A stretch of 64,000 bases of DNA, taken from the NCBI GenBank assembly GCA_035565775.1, contig DATMRW010000028.1:186001-250000 (forward strand), read 5' to 3'. Shown here piece by piece: positions 26,705 to 34,797 of this stretch. Below the pieces are notes generated by a model, which saw only the letters and a program-made list of their open reading frames with translations, made no database searches and was not told where the DNA came from. This DNA is from PRO6 sp035565775. Lineage in GTDB: Bacteria > Pseudomonadota > Alphaproteobacteria > Rhizobiales > Xanthobacteraceae. The translations under genes were made by a program, and so were the position numbers. How positions within the stretch are numbered: the first letter of the stretch is position 1; every line of letters starts with the position of its first letter.

Positions 26705-27570
26705 CAATTGAAACCCTTAACGCCGAGAAGTCCCTGCGGCCGCAAGATCAGCAGAACCAGTAAGAGGCCGAACGAAATGGTGAGCGCGTGCTCCGGGCCG
26801 AAGGCCAGCGCGCCGAAACTCTCGATGACCCCGAGCGCGAAGCCGCCGGCGACCACGCCGGGAATGCTGCCAAGGCCACCCAGCACGCAGATGACGAAGG
26901 CCTTGCCGAGATAGCTGCCGGAAGACACCGGGGAAATCGGAAAGATGCCGCTGAGCAACGCCCCCGCCGCGCCCGCCATGAACGCGCCGAGCGCAAACGC
27001 GACGGCATAGGTCAGCCGCACGTCGATGCCCATCAGCGCGGCCGCATCGCGATCCATCCGCACCGCGACGATGGCGCGGCCAAGCTGGGTGCCACGCAGC
27101 AGCAGCCACAGCGCCCCGACCAGCGCCAGGCCAAGAAGCGTGGCGTAAAGCCGATCGACCGGCAGCAGGACCGACCCGATCTCGAAAACGCCGAGCGGCG
27201 GATCGATGATCACCTTGCGGTAATCGGCATTAAAGGCCGCCAGCATGGCGTTGTCGAAGAACAGGTTTATGCCGAAGGTCAGAACGAGCGTGATGAGAAC
27301 GGGTCGCCCCATCACCGGATTGATCGCAAGGCGCTGGATCGCAAAGCCGATCACGAACAGGACGGCCCCCGCGAAGGGCGCGAACAGGAACGGATTGATT
27401 CCAAAATATTGATGAGCGAAGAACGCGAGATATCCGCCGAGCACGATCATCGAACCGTGCAGAATGTTGATGACGTTCAAGACGCCCCAGACCAGCGAGA
27501 AACCGACCGCGATACATGCGTAAAGACCACCAAGGGCTAGGCCGTTGGTGAGAACCTGAAGCAGCAACAT
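26704..27570 (-). CDS. livH: Branched-chain amino acid-type ABC permease LivH (copy 1)
   Basis: A 288-residue permease with the LivH signature LALGGLYACIAVGFSLVWG at the N-terminus and CVLGGLGSIPGVVAGGFALG as the coupling segment. I chose ATG 27570 (MLLLQVLTNG); longer frames upstream run through the preceding hairpin. It follows livK across a 66-base gap with a strong stem-loop. Confidence 0.92.
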   Translation of the reverse strand: MLLLQVLTNGLALGGLYACIAVGFSLVWGVLNVINILHGSMIVLGGYLAFFAHQYFGINPFLFAPFAGAVLFVIGFAIQRLAINPVMGRPVLITLVLTFGINLFFDNAMLAAFNADYRKVIIDPPLGVFEIGSVLLPVDRLYATLLGLALVGALWLLLRGTQLGRAIVAVRMDRDAAALMGIDVRLTYAVAFALGAFMAGAAGALLSGIFPISPVSSGSYLGKAFVICVLGGLGSIPGVVAGGFALGVIESFGALAFGPEHALTISFGLLLVLLILRPQGLLGVKGFN

Positions 27571-27592
27571 GAAAAGGCTTTCAACATGTCGC

Positions 27593-27622
27593 GCCGTGGC
27601 GGCATTGAGACGCCGCCACGGC
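27593..27622 (-). terminator. livK-livH intercistronic hairpin (copy 1)
   Basis: GCCGTGGCGGC pairs with GCCGCCACGGC (perfect 11-bp stem, 8-base loop), 14 bases after the livK stop and 23 before livH on the minus strand. No long U-tract follows, so partial termination or protection of livK mRNA is more likely than full termination. This would keep the binding protein in excess over the permease. Confidence 0.6.
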
Positions 27623-27636
27623 ACGCATTGAGTGGA

Positions 27637-28839
27637 TCAGTGGCCGATACCCGTGCGGAATTCGCTGGTGGCGATTTCAGCTGGCAGCACCACCTGCACC
27701 TTGCCCTGCTGGATCTGGAAGACCGGCGGGATATAGGAATTGGCGATCCCGGTCGGCCCGAACGACACCGGCGCGAAGAAGGTTTTGAAGTTGCCTTTGA
27801 CGAGTTGGTCACGCACGGCGTCGCGGTTCTTCGTGCCAGCCCGCTCGACCGCAAGCTGCGCGATCACGCCGACCGCAGCACCCGAGGCCTGGGTGAAATC
27901 CGGCTCGGTGCCGAACTTCTTCTTGAACTCGGCGACAAAGTTCTGCGTCGAGCCGAACACGTCCTCGCTCTTGTAATTCAGCACCGGATGAAACCAGCTT
28001 GCTGTGGTTACGTTCTCGGCGAGCGGGCCGACCGCATTGATCCACTCCGAATAGGCCGGCCCGTTGATCAGCGTCAGCACCTGCCCGCGCACCCGTAGCT
28101 CGCCGGCCTGCTTGCGCGCAATGATCAGGTCGTTGATGTATCCCGTGATGACGATCCAGTCGGGACGCGCTGCGCGAAGCTGCGTCAAGGCCGACGAATG
28201 ATCGAGCGTGCCGATCGGGTATTTTTCGAAGAAGACGACTTCGAGGCCGCGCTTCTTCGCGCTTTTCTCGAATTCATTGGCAAGCGAGAGCGGATAGAGG
28301 TCGTTGCGCGCGAGTATGGCAACGCGCTTCACATTTGGCAACCGCTCCTGAATCAGGCTGGCGATCGGCTCGCTGAGGGTGCTGTTGTCGGTGTAGAGGC
28401 CAAAAAGGTTCTTGTAGCCTTGGTCGAACACTTCGGCCGATGAGGCCGAGGACGCCAGCAGCGGCACGCCGTACTTTTCTGCGACCGCACTGACGGCCTT
28501 TGCAGCGCCGGAGCCGAACGGCGAGAACAGAAGGTCAACCTTGTCATCGCTGATCAGCTTCTCGGCAAGCTGAACCGCTTTCGGCGTCACCGACTGATAG
28601 TCGTAGAACAAGAGTTCGACCTTGAGCTGCTTGTCGCCGGCCTTGATGCCGCCTGCGCTGTTCACCTTGTCGAGCCAAAGCTCATAGCCTTGGCGCAGCT
28701 TGATCCCCTCCGGCGACAGCGCACCGGTCAGCGGAAGCGGCGCGCCGATCTTCAGGGTTTCCTGCGCAGCAGCCGGCAGCGCCTGCGACACAAGGGCGGT
28801 GGCAAGCGTCGATACCGTAAGCAAAGTTTTGAGTTTCAT
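27637..28839 (-). CDS. livK: Branched-chain amino acid-type ABC substrate-binding protein LivK (copy 1)
   Basis: A 400-residue periplasmic binding protein. A signal peptide (MKLKTLLTVSTLATALVSQ, cleavage at AAA) leads into the type I fold opening ETLKIGAPLPLTGALSPEG, with LLFSPFGSGAAKAVSAVAEK and VAILARNDLYPLSLANEF typical of the ligand-binding-receptor subgroup. The start at 28839 is preceded by GGAGC. It heads the operon livKHMGF plus isomerase. Absence of the usual branched-chain pocket residues cannot be judged by eye. Confidence 0.9.
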   Translation of the reverse strand: MKLKTLLTVSTLATALVSQALPAAAQETLKIGAPLPLTGALSPEGIKLRQGYELWLDKVNSAGGIKAGDKQLKVELLFYDYQSVTPKAVQLAEKLISDDKVDLLFSPFGSGAAKAVSAVAEKYGVPLLASSASSAEVFDQGYKNLFGLYTDNSTLSEPIASLIQERLPNVKRVAILARNDLYPLSLANEFEKSAKKRGLEVVFFEKYPIGTLDHSSALTQLRAARPDWIVITGYINDLIIARKQAGELRVRGQVLTLINGPAYSEWINAVGPLAENVTTASWFHPVLNYKSEDVFGSTQNFVAEFKKKFGTEPDFTQASGAAVGVIAQLAVERAGTKNRDAVRDQLVKGNFKTFFAPVSFGPTGIANSYIPPVFQIQQGKVQVVLPAEIATSEFRTGIGH

Positions 28840-29850
28840 TGCAAAGCTCCATTCATTTGATTGGTGTTGGCGAAGGCATGCGTCCGCCCGCGTGCGGCTG
28901 CGCTTGCGACGCAGCCGCATCTTCTCAGTTCATTGCTGACGGCGAGCTCGTCCGGCCGCTGACTTGCGTCAGGTCGGTCTCACCCGGCGTGTCGTGATGT
29001 CTGGAAGAAGTAAGGTCTGTCTCAGGTCGTCAGCCGTTGAACGCTGCGACACGAACAGAACAGGTCTCGAAGCATCTTCGCCTCCATTCGAGGAGCCCAC
29101 GAAATCACTTCGTGGCGCTTTAGCGTTATTGACGCGGCGCAAGCTGCTCCATCAAATCCCCGCGGCCCAAGAACGCTTGGGCACACTGATCTCGCCCCGC
29201 GCACGCTGCATTGTCAACGCATCGGAGAAAATAGCGACAGCCGTTGCGCCTCTTGCACCGATGAGAGAGATGGATTCCTGCATCGGGCATGCAGGGAAGA
29301 ATTTCATTTTCCCGCCGGAGCCCGCTTGCCGCCGCACTTGCGAGGCGTTCCTTCCGAGTCAGAAGCCTCGCTTCTGAGTCTCGCCGCTCCCGACACGCCG
29401 TGCTTCAGGCACCGCCGATGAGTGATGCCAGGCCGCTCAATCAAAATTCCAGCTCGAACTTGATCCCGAGCAACGTTCGCCCACCACGAACGTGCCAGAT
29501 GAATGATCTATCGCATCTTCATGGTTGAACGCAGCGAGGGTGGAGGACACCAGATGATAACGAATGGCGCGGCAACCTGAACTATCACCGTCCTTGGGCG
29601 TCCAAGACATCCGCCGGTGCCATGCCACGAATGATTAACCCTGGCGCCTGCGTCAAATTGTCGGCCGATGGCCAGCCTGGCCTTCCGACAGCAAAAATTT
29701 TCCCGCAAACTCCGCAACCAGCTAGTTGTTTGCCACAAACGCCCAGCTTCCCGGCCGAGGCATTCTACAAACAGTTTCGCCGGATCTGCGATAGATCAAA
29801 TCTGCCCCGACATACACGAAATATCGTTTTCGAACCAACAGGAGGCCTTG
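28840..29850. other. 1-kb intergenic region without convincing gene
   Basis: This gap lies between divergent livK (leftward) and a universal stress protein gene (rightward). Open frames of up to about 137 codons are present but have no credible ribosome-binding site or recognisable protein character. It contains stem-loops at 28893-28919 (10-bp stem, livK leader side), 29097-29115 (7-bp stem) and 29359-29377 (8-bp stem). An AGGAGG ribosome-binding site for the stress protein is near 29840. It may hold two promoters, a small RNA or a decayed gene; none can be shown by reading. Confidence 0.5.
28893..28919 (-). promoter_or_regulatory. Stem-loop in the livK leader (copy 1)
   Basis: TGCGGCTGCG pairs with CGCAGCCGCA (perfect 10-bp stem, 7-base loop), 54 bases upstream of the livK start. 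It could be a leader element or a protein-binding palindrome. There is no T-run for intrinsic termination and no recognisable riboswitch fold. Confidence 0.35.
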
Positions 29851-30690
29851 ATGGCTTTTAAGGACGTGCTTCTCGCGTTGGCCACCTATCCGGAGCCGAC
29901 ACCGGTTTCAGTGATCGAGGATGGAGTGACCCTCGCCTCATTGCTCGGCGCGCATGTCGCAGCGATCGCCTGCGAGGCCCGCATCCGGACGCCCGGAGCT
30001 TTTTTTCCGCGCTCTTTTGTCGATGTCTCCGGCATGGCCGCAACGGAAGCCCGCAAGAGCCTCGACAACGCCAAGTCGCTCCTCGCCGCATTCGATGAAA
30101 CCGCGAAGAAGGCGGGCGTTCTCCACGAACGGATTTTAGAGCGCTGCTATACGCACGAAGTGCCCGACATGTTTGTCGAGTATGCGCGGCTCCGCGACCT
30201 GACGATCGTCTCGGTTCCCGAAAGCGACAATGAATGGTATGCGGAAACGATCATTTTTGAGTCCGGGAAGCCGACGCTCGTGCTCCCGGAGCATCCACGC
30301 GAGAAGCCGTTTGAGCTGAAAACCATCGTGGTCGCGTGGGACTTCAGCCGCGCGGCCGCCCGCGCAGTCGCTGACGCCATCCCGCTTCTTGAAAAGGCCC
30401 GGGAGGTACGCATTGTCACCGTCGAGAACGAGAAAACTTTCGATTCCGCGCACTCTGCCGAGGAGCTTGCCAAGAACCTGGCGCGGCACGGCATCGATGT
30501 CATCCTCGACAAGGTCGATGCGGCCGGCCGACTGATCGGCGAGGCTCTCGAAGCCCATGCCACTTCGTGCCACGCCGACATTCTCGTGATGGGTGCGTAC
30601 GGCCACTCAAGATTGCGGGAATTCATCCTTGGCGGTGCCACGAAAAGCATGCTCTCGGATCCACCTCTCCCAATCTTTTTTTCGCATTGA
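29851..30690 (+). CDS. Universal stress protein, tandem Usp domains (1 of 3)
   Basis: A 279-residue cytoplasmic protein of two Usp domains, roughly residues 1-140 and 150-279. The second has the ATP-binding ending VMGAYGHSRLREFILGGATKSML (G-x2-G-x9-G-S/T type, in two parts); the first lacks an intact version, as usual for tandem Usps. ATG 29851 follows AGGAGG. A frame upstream is open but has no good start. Its two relatives in this island have FixK boxes; I find no clean one close to this gene. A stem-loop terminator follows. Confidence 0.9.
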   Translation: MAFKDVLLALATYPEPTPVSVIEDGVTLASLLGAHVAAIACEARIRTPGAFFPRSFVDVSGMAATEARKSLDNAKSLLAAFDETAKKAGVLHERILERCYTHEVPDMFVEYARLRDLTIVSVPESDNEWYAETIIFESGKPTLVLPEHPREKPFELKTIVVAWDFSRAAARAVADAIPLLEKAREVRIVTVENEKTFDSAHSAEELAKNLARHGIDVILDKVDAAGRLIGEALEAHATSCHADILVMGAYGHSRLREFILGGATKSMLSDPPLPIFFSH

Positions 30691-30698
30691 ACCACAAG

Positions 30699-30721
30699 GC
30701 CGTTGCCTGTCCGGCAGCGGC
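30699..30721 (+). terminator. Probable terminator after the first Usp gene
   Basis: GCCGTTGCC pairs with GGCAGCGGC (9-bp stem with one G-T pair, 5-base loop), followed by TTTGCC, 8 bases after the Usp stop. Position and structure fit a factor-independent terminator with a short T-run. Confidence 0.5.
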
Positions 30722-30952
30722 TTTGCCACTTCTCGGGATTGTGATCAACGGAGATAAATGAAACCAGAATGGCAACTTCGCCGGTTTGTATTCTGTGCCA
30801 ATGGGTTGCCGTTTTTTACCTTTTTTCCCGCAGATGTTTCGTGATTGGAGTTTTTTTCGACCCTGAGCTAAACACTTATCAACAGGCTAAACAAAACCAT
30901 TGACTGCTCTCTGGCGCTGCCAGTGGGTGTTAGTCCGTTAAGGGGCGATACC

Positions 30953-31246
30953 ATGCCTTCTACATTCCTGACGTCAGCAGATGCGAATCTGCTTGCGATG
31001 CTTCTTGCCGAGGCCCGGGACCAAGGCCTGATCCCGAACCTGCACCGCGAGCGGATCGCCGTGCACAGTTTGATGGAAGCATTCGAGGCCGGCATGACCG
31101 ATGAGGAAGGGCTCCGCAGAGCCCTTCGGAGCCGCCTGCAGCCAAACGCTGTGCCCTCGAAGGATGCCAAAGCGGCGAGCAGAAAAGCTCCTTGGAACCA
31201 CGCCGCGCCGATCGCGCGCCGCCGCACCGATCACCATCCAGACTGA
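30953..31246 (+). CDS. Small hypothetical protein
   Basis: A 97-residue protein, mostly helical and acidic/basic balanced in the first 60 residues (SADANLLAMLLAEARDQGL; VHSLMEAFEAGMTDEEGLRRAL), with a basic, His/Arg-rich tail. ATG 30953 is preceded by AGGGGCG at suitable spacing. There is no signal peptide or membrane helix. I do not recognise the family. The helix MEAFEAGMTDEEGL suggests a regulatory or adaptor-like protein, but no function is assigned. It sits within the oxygen-limitation island. Confidence 0.55.
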   Translation: MPSTFLTSADANLLAMLLAEARDQGLIPNLHRERIAVHSLMEAFEAGMTDEEGLRRALRSRLQPNAVPSKDAKAASRKAPWNHAAPIARRRTDHHPD

Positions 31247-31282
31247 CCTCATCCTCCCACAGTTTTGCTGGGGATTGCCATC

Positions 31283-31555
31283 ATGGACCTTCAAGGGAAA
31301 CAGCTCTCGCTGCTTGCGGCACGGCGGGCAAGCCTTTCTGCGCAAATGGCCGAACTCATGCAGTTGCGCGAGAAGTTACGCGAAGCGGAGCGGCGCGCAG
31401 CGCTCTACCAGTCATCGTGGGCTGCGATGCCGCGCCATGGCCGGCTCGTGCATGACCAGATCATCCTGCATCGGTGCGCGGCGGTCAGGCAAAAACCGCA
31501 AGGCACAATTGAGACAGCTACCGCATCGCAGCTGCACTGGCTCCGAGTGCATTGA
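31283..31555 (+). CDS. Small putative coiled-coil protein
   Basis: A 90-residue frame starting MDLQGKQLSLLAARRASL. The heptad-like stretch AQMAELMQLREKLREAERRA predicts a short coiled coil, followed by a less ordered tail. GGGG sits about 10 bases before the ATG. It begins 36 bases after the preceding small gene and may be cotranscribed. I recognise no domain. Coding is supported by the amphipathic helix, but not strongly. Confidence 0.45.
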   Translation: MDLQGKQLSLLAARRASLSAQMAELMQLREKLREAERRAALYQSSWAAMPRHGRLVHDQIILHRCAAVRQKPQGTIETATASQLHWLRVH

Positions 31556-31687
31556 TTATTGGTCTGTGAATCGTACGGGAAAACACCTCTGAAGCGCCCC
31601 CCTGCGGGCCCGGGTATCTGCCAGAAAATCGCCGGCACGCTTGATCAGCTCGTCAAGCGTACCGCCTCGCCCCAGAACTACCCCGTC

Positions 31688-32521
31688 TCAGTGCGAGAGA
31701 AACACCGGAACGGTCATTGACCCCAGAATGCCACGGGTCGCGCCGCCCAGAATGAACTCTCGCATCCGGGAGTGCCCATATCCGCCCATCACAATCAGGT
31801 CTGCGGAGACGTCCGACACATATGAGAGGATGGCGTTGGCTACATCGATGTCGGCGGCGGGCACCGTCTCGACTTGAACCTTCACATCGTGCCGTGCAAG
31901 GTGATTGGCGATCTCGTCGACCTTAGTCTCGCGAGAGACTTCCGACTCTTCGTTGACGACCATGAACAGCTCGACCAGCCCTGCCTTTTTCAAGAGCGGC
32001 AAGGCATCATTGATAGCGCGCGCGGCCGCCCGGCTGCCGTCCCAACAGCAGACAATCCGGTCAAGCTTGATCTCGCCTTTCTGAATATAGGGCACCACGA
32101 TCAACGGGCGGCCGGATTCGAACAGGGTCGCCTCGATCAATAGGTCATTACTAACGCCCTTGTAGTCGTCGGTCTGCATCATGACGCTCAGATCATAGCA
32201 ACGCGCCATTTCGGAAAACGCTTTCGGCGGCCCGAACTCGCTTTGAAGGATCAGGCGTGGTTCGGCCGAAATGCCATTCCGTTTCACCGCCGTGTCGAAC
32301 CGCTCGATCGCTTCGCGCGCCGCGGCCTCGCTTCGGGAGAAAATTTCGGTGAGCACGGACGCCGGCAAATCCGGCACGGCAAAATTCGAGATGTTTGCCG
32401 CGTAGGAAAAGGCCACCCCGGTGAGGTGTGCCTCGAACAGTTCGGCGACTGAGATAGCAAAGTCGCACACGCTCTCGCGCGTCTCGTCACGTTCGATATG
32501 GAGAATAAGATCCTTGATCAT
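31688..32521 (-). CDS. Universal stress protein, tandem Usp domains (2 of 3)
   Basis: A 277-residue tandem Usp protein. The first domain starts MIKDLILHIERDETRE. The second holds DRIVCCWDGSRAAARAINDA and ends with MGGYGHSRMREFILGGATRG, the nucleotide-binding glycine motif. GGAGC lies 7 bases before ATG 32521. A perfect FixK-type box is centred 63 bases upstream and is shared with the divergent cytochrome c gene. Tandem Usps of this kind are induced by anaerobiosis or stress in relatives; its ligand partner is unknown. Confidence 0.9.
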   Translation of the reverse strand: MIKDLILHIERDETRESVCDFAISVAELFEAHLTGVAFSYAANISNFAVPDLPASVLTEIFSRSEAAAREAIERFDTAVKRNGISAEPRLILQSEFGPPKAFSEMARCYDLSVMMQTDDYKGVSNDLLIEATLFESGRPLIVVPYIQKGEIKLDRIVCCWDGSRAAARAINDALPLLKKAGLVELFMVVNEESEVSRETKVDEIANHLARHDVKVQVETVPAADIDVANAILSYVSDVSADLIVMGGYGHSRMREFILGGATRGILGSMTVPVFLSH

Positions 32522-32577
32522 AAATAAGCTCCAATTTCGACTCTCGATGACTGATAAATGCTCGCATTTGGATCAAG

Positions 32578-32591
32578 TTGACGCAAGTCAA
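32578..32591. promoter_or_regulatory. FixK/FNR-type box between usp and cytochrome c
   Basis: TTGACGCAAGTCAA is a perfect TTGA-N6-TCAA palindrome. Its centre is 63 bases from the leftward Usp start and 94 bases from the rightward cytochrome c start, so it could activate either or both divergent promoters. Confidence 0.75.
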
Positions 32592-32678
32592 GACAAGCGG
32601 GGCAAAGACCCCATTAATGCGGCTGCAATGATTTTGGTCAAAAATGGCTAGTCTTTTACTCTTTTTACAGGATCCGCC

Positions 32679-33005
32679 ATGCGCCTCGCCCAGTCCCTCC
32701 TGCTCGCCGTTCTGGCATCGGCCGCCGTCTTCTGGCAGGCGCAACCCGCGGACGCCGCGAACATCGAGCAGGGCCGCCGCCTTGCGTCACTTTACTGCGC
32801 AAAATGCCACTCGATCGACAAGGTCACCCCGAGCCCGCTTGCGATTGCTCCGCCCTTCCGCGACCTGCACAAGCGTTATCCCGTCGAGACGCTCGCGGAG
32901 GCCCTCGCAGAAGGCATCATGACCGGCCATCCGACCATGCCGCAGTTTCAGTTCGAGCCGGACCAGATCAACGACTTTCTCGCCTACCTGAAGTCTCTGG
33001 AGTGA
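32679..33005 (+). CDS. Small periplasmic class I cytochrome c
   Basis: A 108-residue protein with a signal peptide (MRLAQSLLLAVLASAAVFW, cleavage near ADA). One haem c site is CAKCH (C40, C43, H44). The likely distal ligand is M87 in GHPTMPQF, and the C-terminal helix INDFLAYLKSL is typical of small cytochromes c. It would shuttle electrons in the periplasm. The neighbouring FixK box suggests use in low-oxygen respiration, perhaps as donor to a high-affinity oxidase or a nitrogen-oxide reductase, but no partner gene is in this window. Confidence 0.9.
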   Translation: MRLAQSLLLAVLASAAVFWQAQPADAANIEQGRRLASLYCAKCHSIDKVTPSPLAIAPPFRDLHKRYPVETLAEALAEGIMTGHPTMPQFQFEPDQINDFLAYLKSLE

Positions 33006-33270
33006 CGGACGGCCCTCGCGAATTCGCTGAGGCTTGCCGAAAAGTTCAAACAACTGGTTGCCGAATTATAACGATGCCGGATCCGGCGGATGATGAAATC
33101 ACCTCCGACCGGATGATGCCCGCATGTCGAACTTGCGAGAGGCTGAGAACGCCTGGGCATTTTCTTAGTTTTTTGCCTCGGACCGCCCCGCCCAACCGTG
33201 CAACAGTGTCGGGAATAACAAGCCCAAATAAGCGTCACTTTGGCTCGCAATCAAGCATCCGCAAGCACCA

Positions 33271-33729
33271 TCAGTCACTCTCAGCCCGCAGATGCTCCTC
33301 GATCTCCCATATCGGCATCTTGGTCAGATCCTTTTCGATCTCAGCGCGTATCCGGCTCTTGATATCGTCGCTCAAGGTCCGCCTCAAATCAGCCAGCGTC
33401 CGCGGCGGCGCAATCACGATGAGATCCTTGACCTGCCGTTCCCGGACCAGGCGATCGAGCGCATGCGCGACCCGCAGGGCGAACTCGTGCTTGGCGAGCT
33501 CATGCCAATCGGTTGGTTCCATGCTGCTGCGAATGCTTTCATCCGCACTCATCTTTTCCCGGCCCGGCCGGTCCGGACCGCGCTCCCGCGAGGGAGGATT
33601 CTCCTCCACAAAAATCTTCTCCGCCTTGAGGTTCAAGAAAGCCCGATCACCGTCGTTACGCAAGAACAGCGCCTTGCGGCCGTCACCAACGAAAACATAT
33701 GCATTGTGCGCAATCGACAGCCTCGTCAT
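33271..33729 (-). CDS. Host attachment family protein
   Basis: A 152-residue protein beginning TRLSIAHNAYVFVGDGRKAL, the hallmark of the 'protein required for attachment to host cells' family (PF10116). The C-terminal half KDLIVIAPPRTLADLRRTL matches the archaeal-release-factor-like fold of this family. The start at 33729 is chosen by homology of the opening; GTG at 33738 is possible. The name comes from an Agrobacterium attachment phenotype, but homologues occur in free-living bacteria and may act in ribosome or nucleic-acid handling under stress. Confidence 0.8.
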   Translation of the reverse strand: MTRLSIAHNAYVFVGDGRKALFLRNDGDRAFLNLKAEKIFVEENPPSRERGPDRPGREKMSADESIRSSMEPTDWHELAKHEFALRVAHALDRLVRERQVKDLIVIAPPRTLADLRRTLSDDIKSRIRAEIEKDLTKMPIWEIEEHLRAESD

Positions 33730-33849
33730 GCGAACCACCACTCCGGCTTCCTGGAACAAGGCAAAATGTAGCTAGCACCTTCCGCCACAGGCTTGCGCTG
33801 GATCAATATTACCGCAGAATGCAAACCCGAAGTCGGACCAGCGGGAATT

Positions 33850-33863
33850 TTGATCCAGATCAA
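33850..33863. promoter_or_regulatory. FixK/FNR-type box
   Basis: TTGATCCAGATCAA is a perfect TTGA-N6-TCAA palindrome. Its centre is 61 bases before the rightward gene at 33918 and about 128 bases from the leftward attachment-family gene. The rightward gene fits the usual activation spacing. Confidence 0.75.
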
Positions 33864-33917
33864 GCACACCTGTCATTCCGTGGGCAACGCTTTGTCTCGC
33901 TCTCATGGAGACCACCA

Positions 33918-34190
33918 ATGCACGATGTCTTCAGGACCAACGCCGAGGCGCTGGCGAACGAGTTCGCGCGTCGGTTCAGCTCGCTCGCTGACAAAATTTC
34001 CCCGCCCAAAAGCCGGGCGGATGTTCTGGCCGGACAGATCAAGGCGGCGCTCGCTGAGTTCGGCGAACTGGTTGGCGACAAGCAGAGGCGCGCTGACAGC
34101 GTGATTGCACGACGCCCCGGCATTGCCCTGATATCGGCATTCGCCGTCGGCGTCGCCGTTGGCTATTGCTTGCGAGATCAGGTCAAATAG
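33918..34190 (+). CDS. DUF883/ElaB-like membrane-anchored small protein
   Basis: A 90-residue protein with a helical N-terminal part (ALANEFARRFSSLADKIS; KAALAEFGELVGDKQRRAD) and one C-terminal membrane helix (IALISAFAVGVAVGYCL) ending in a short basic tail. This layout is that of the ElaB/YqjD/DUF883 group, which tethers ribosomes to the inner membrane in stationary-phase Escherichia coli. GGAGA precedes ATG 33918, and a perfect FixK box lies 61 bases upstream. Ribosome tethering or hibernation under low oxygen is therefore an attractive inference. Confidence 0.7.
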   Translation: MHDVFRTNAEALANEFARRFSSLADKISPPKSRADVLAGQIKAALAEFGELVGDKQRRADSVIARRPGIALISAFAVGVAVGYCLRDQVK

Positions 34191-34230
34191 GCCTTTCGGT
34201 CGCCCCGATCTTCGCTGCTGCATGAAAAGC

Positions 34231-34674
34231 TTAACTCGGACGCAGCTTTCCGCCGGTCGCATCGCGCAGCGCCCGCATCACGTCCTCGCGGGAAATGATG
34301 CCCATGAGTCGCTGGTCAGCATCAATCACCGGAATGCTTCGAATGCGATGCTCGACCATGAGCTGAAGAACGCGGGTGATCCGCGTCTTCTCCTGAGCGT
34401 AGATGTATCGGTCCGTCATCACTTCCGAAACGGTCCGCTTCATCAGGTCCTCGTAACGCGGAACCATGGTATCGAGCGTGAAGGCGAAACACTTTAAAAA
34501 GTCGAGCTTTGTCACGAGGCCGATGACCTGAGAATCCTCGATCACGGGATATGCGTTGAAGTCGTCATAGGAAAACATGTCGTTGAGCTCGCGCATCGTT
34601 ACATCGCGCGTGACCGTCTTGACCGCGCGCGTCATGTAACCATCAACGAATTTCTCGACGAACTCATACACCAT
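34231..34674 (-). CDS. CBS-domain pair protein
   Basis: A 147-residue protein made of two CBS motifs: GYMTRAVKTVTRDVTMRELN with YPVIEDSQVIGLVTKLDFL, then EVMTDRYIYAQEKTRITRVL with SIPVIDADQRLMGIISREDVM. Such pairs bind adenine nucleotides (ATP, ADP, AMP, NAD or c-di-AMP) and sense energy state. ATG 34674 follows AGGA at good spacing; ATG 34692 is an alternative. A perfect FixK box is 78 bases upstream. No effector domain is attached, so it must act on a partner. Confidence 0.88.
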   Translation of the reverse strand: MVYEFVEKFVDGYMTRAVKTVTRDVTMRELNDMFSYDDFNAYPVIEDSQVIGLVTKLDFLKCFAFTLDTMVPRYEDLMKRTVSEVMTDRYIYAQEKTRITRVLQLMVEHRIRSIPVIDADQRLMGIISREDVMRALRDATGGKLRPS

Positions 34675-34745
34675 GCTGCATCCTGCTGGCATCCCGACCT
34701 CGGGCTCCTCTTCAATATTTGCAGCACGACCGGCCCGGTCGTGAT

Positions 34746-34759
34746 TTGATCAAAGTCAA
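34746..34759. promoter_or_regulatory. FixK/FNR-type box
   Basis: TTGATCAAAGTCAA is a perfect TTGA-N6-TCAA palindrome centred 78 bases before the CBS gene start at 34674 (60 bases if translation starts at 34692). It lies between two leftward genes, so the CBS gene has its own oxygen-controlled promoter and does not depend on readthrough from the Usp gene. Confidence 0.75.
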
Positions 34760-34797
34760 GCCGGATGCGGCTTCAGACCGCCCCCCGCCGGCCCGCT

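Noticed and set aside
28964..29377. 137-codon open frame in the livK-usp gap
   Set aside because: No ribosome-binding site, odd composition and no recognisable fold. It is too weak to list as a gene.
29460..29473. TTGATCCCGAGCAA, a one-mismatch FixK-like box upstream of the first Usp gene
   Set aside because: It is about 380 bases from the start codon, far outside the spacing of the other boxes, and matches only the relaxed form.
32628..32641. ATGA-N6-TCAA near-box directly before the cytochrome c gene
   Set aside because: Its centre is only 44 bases from the start codon, which would place the transcription start at the ATG. The perfect box at 32578 is a better candidate.
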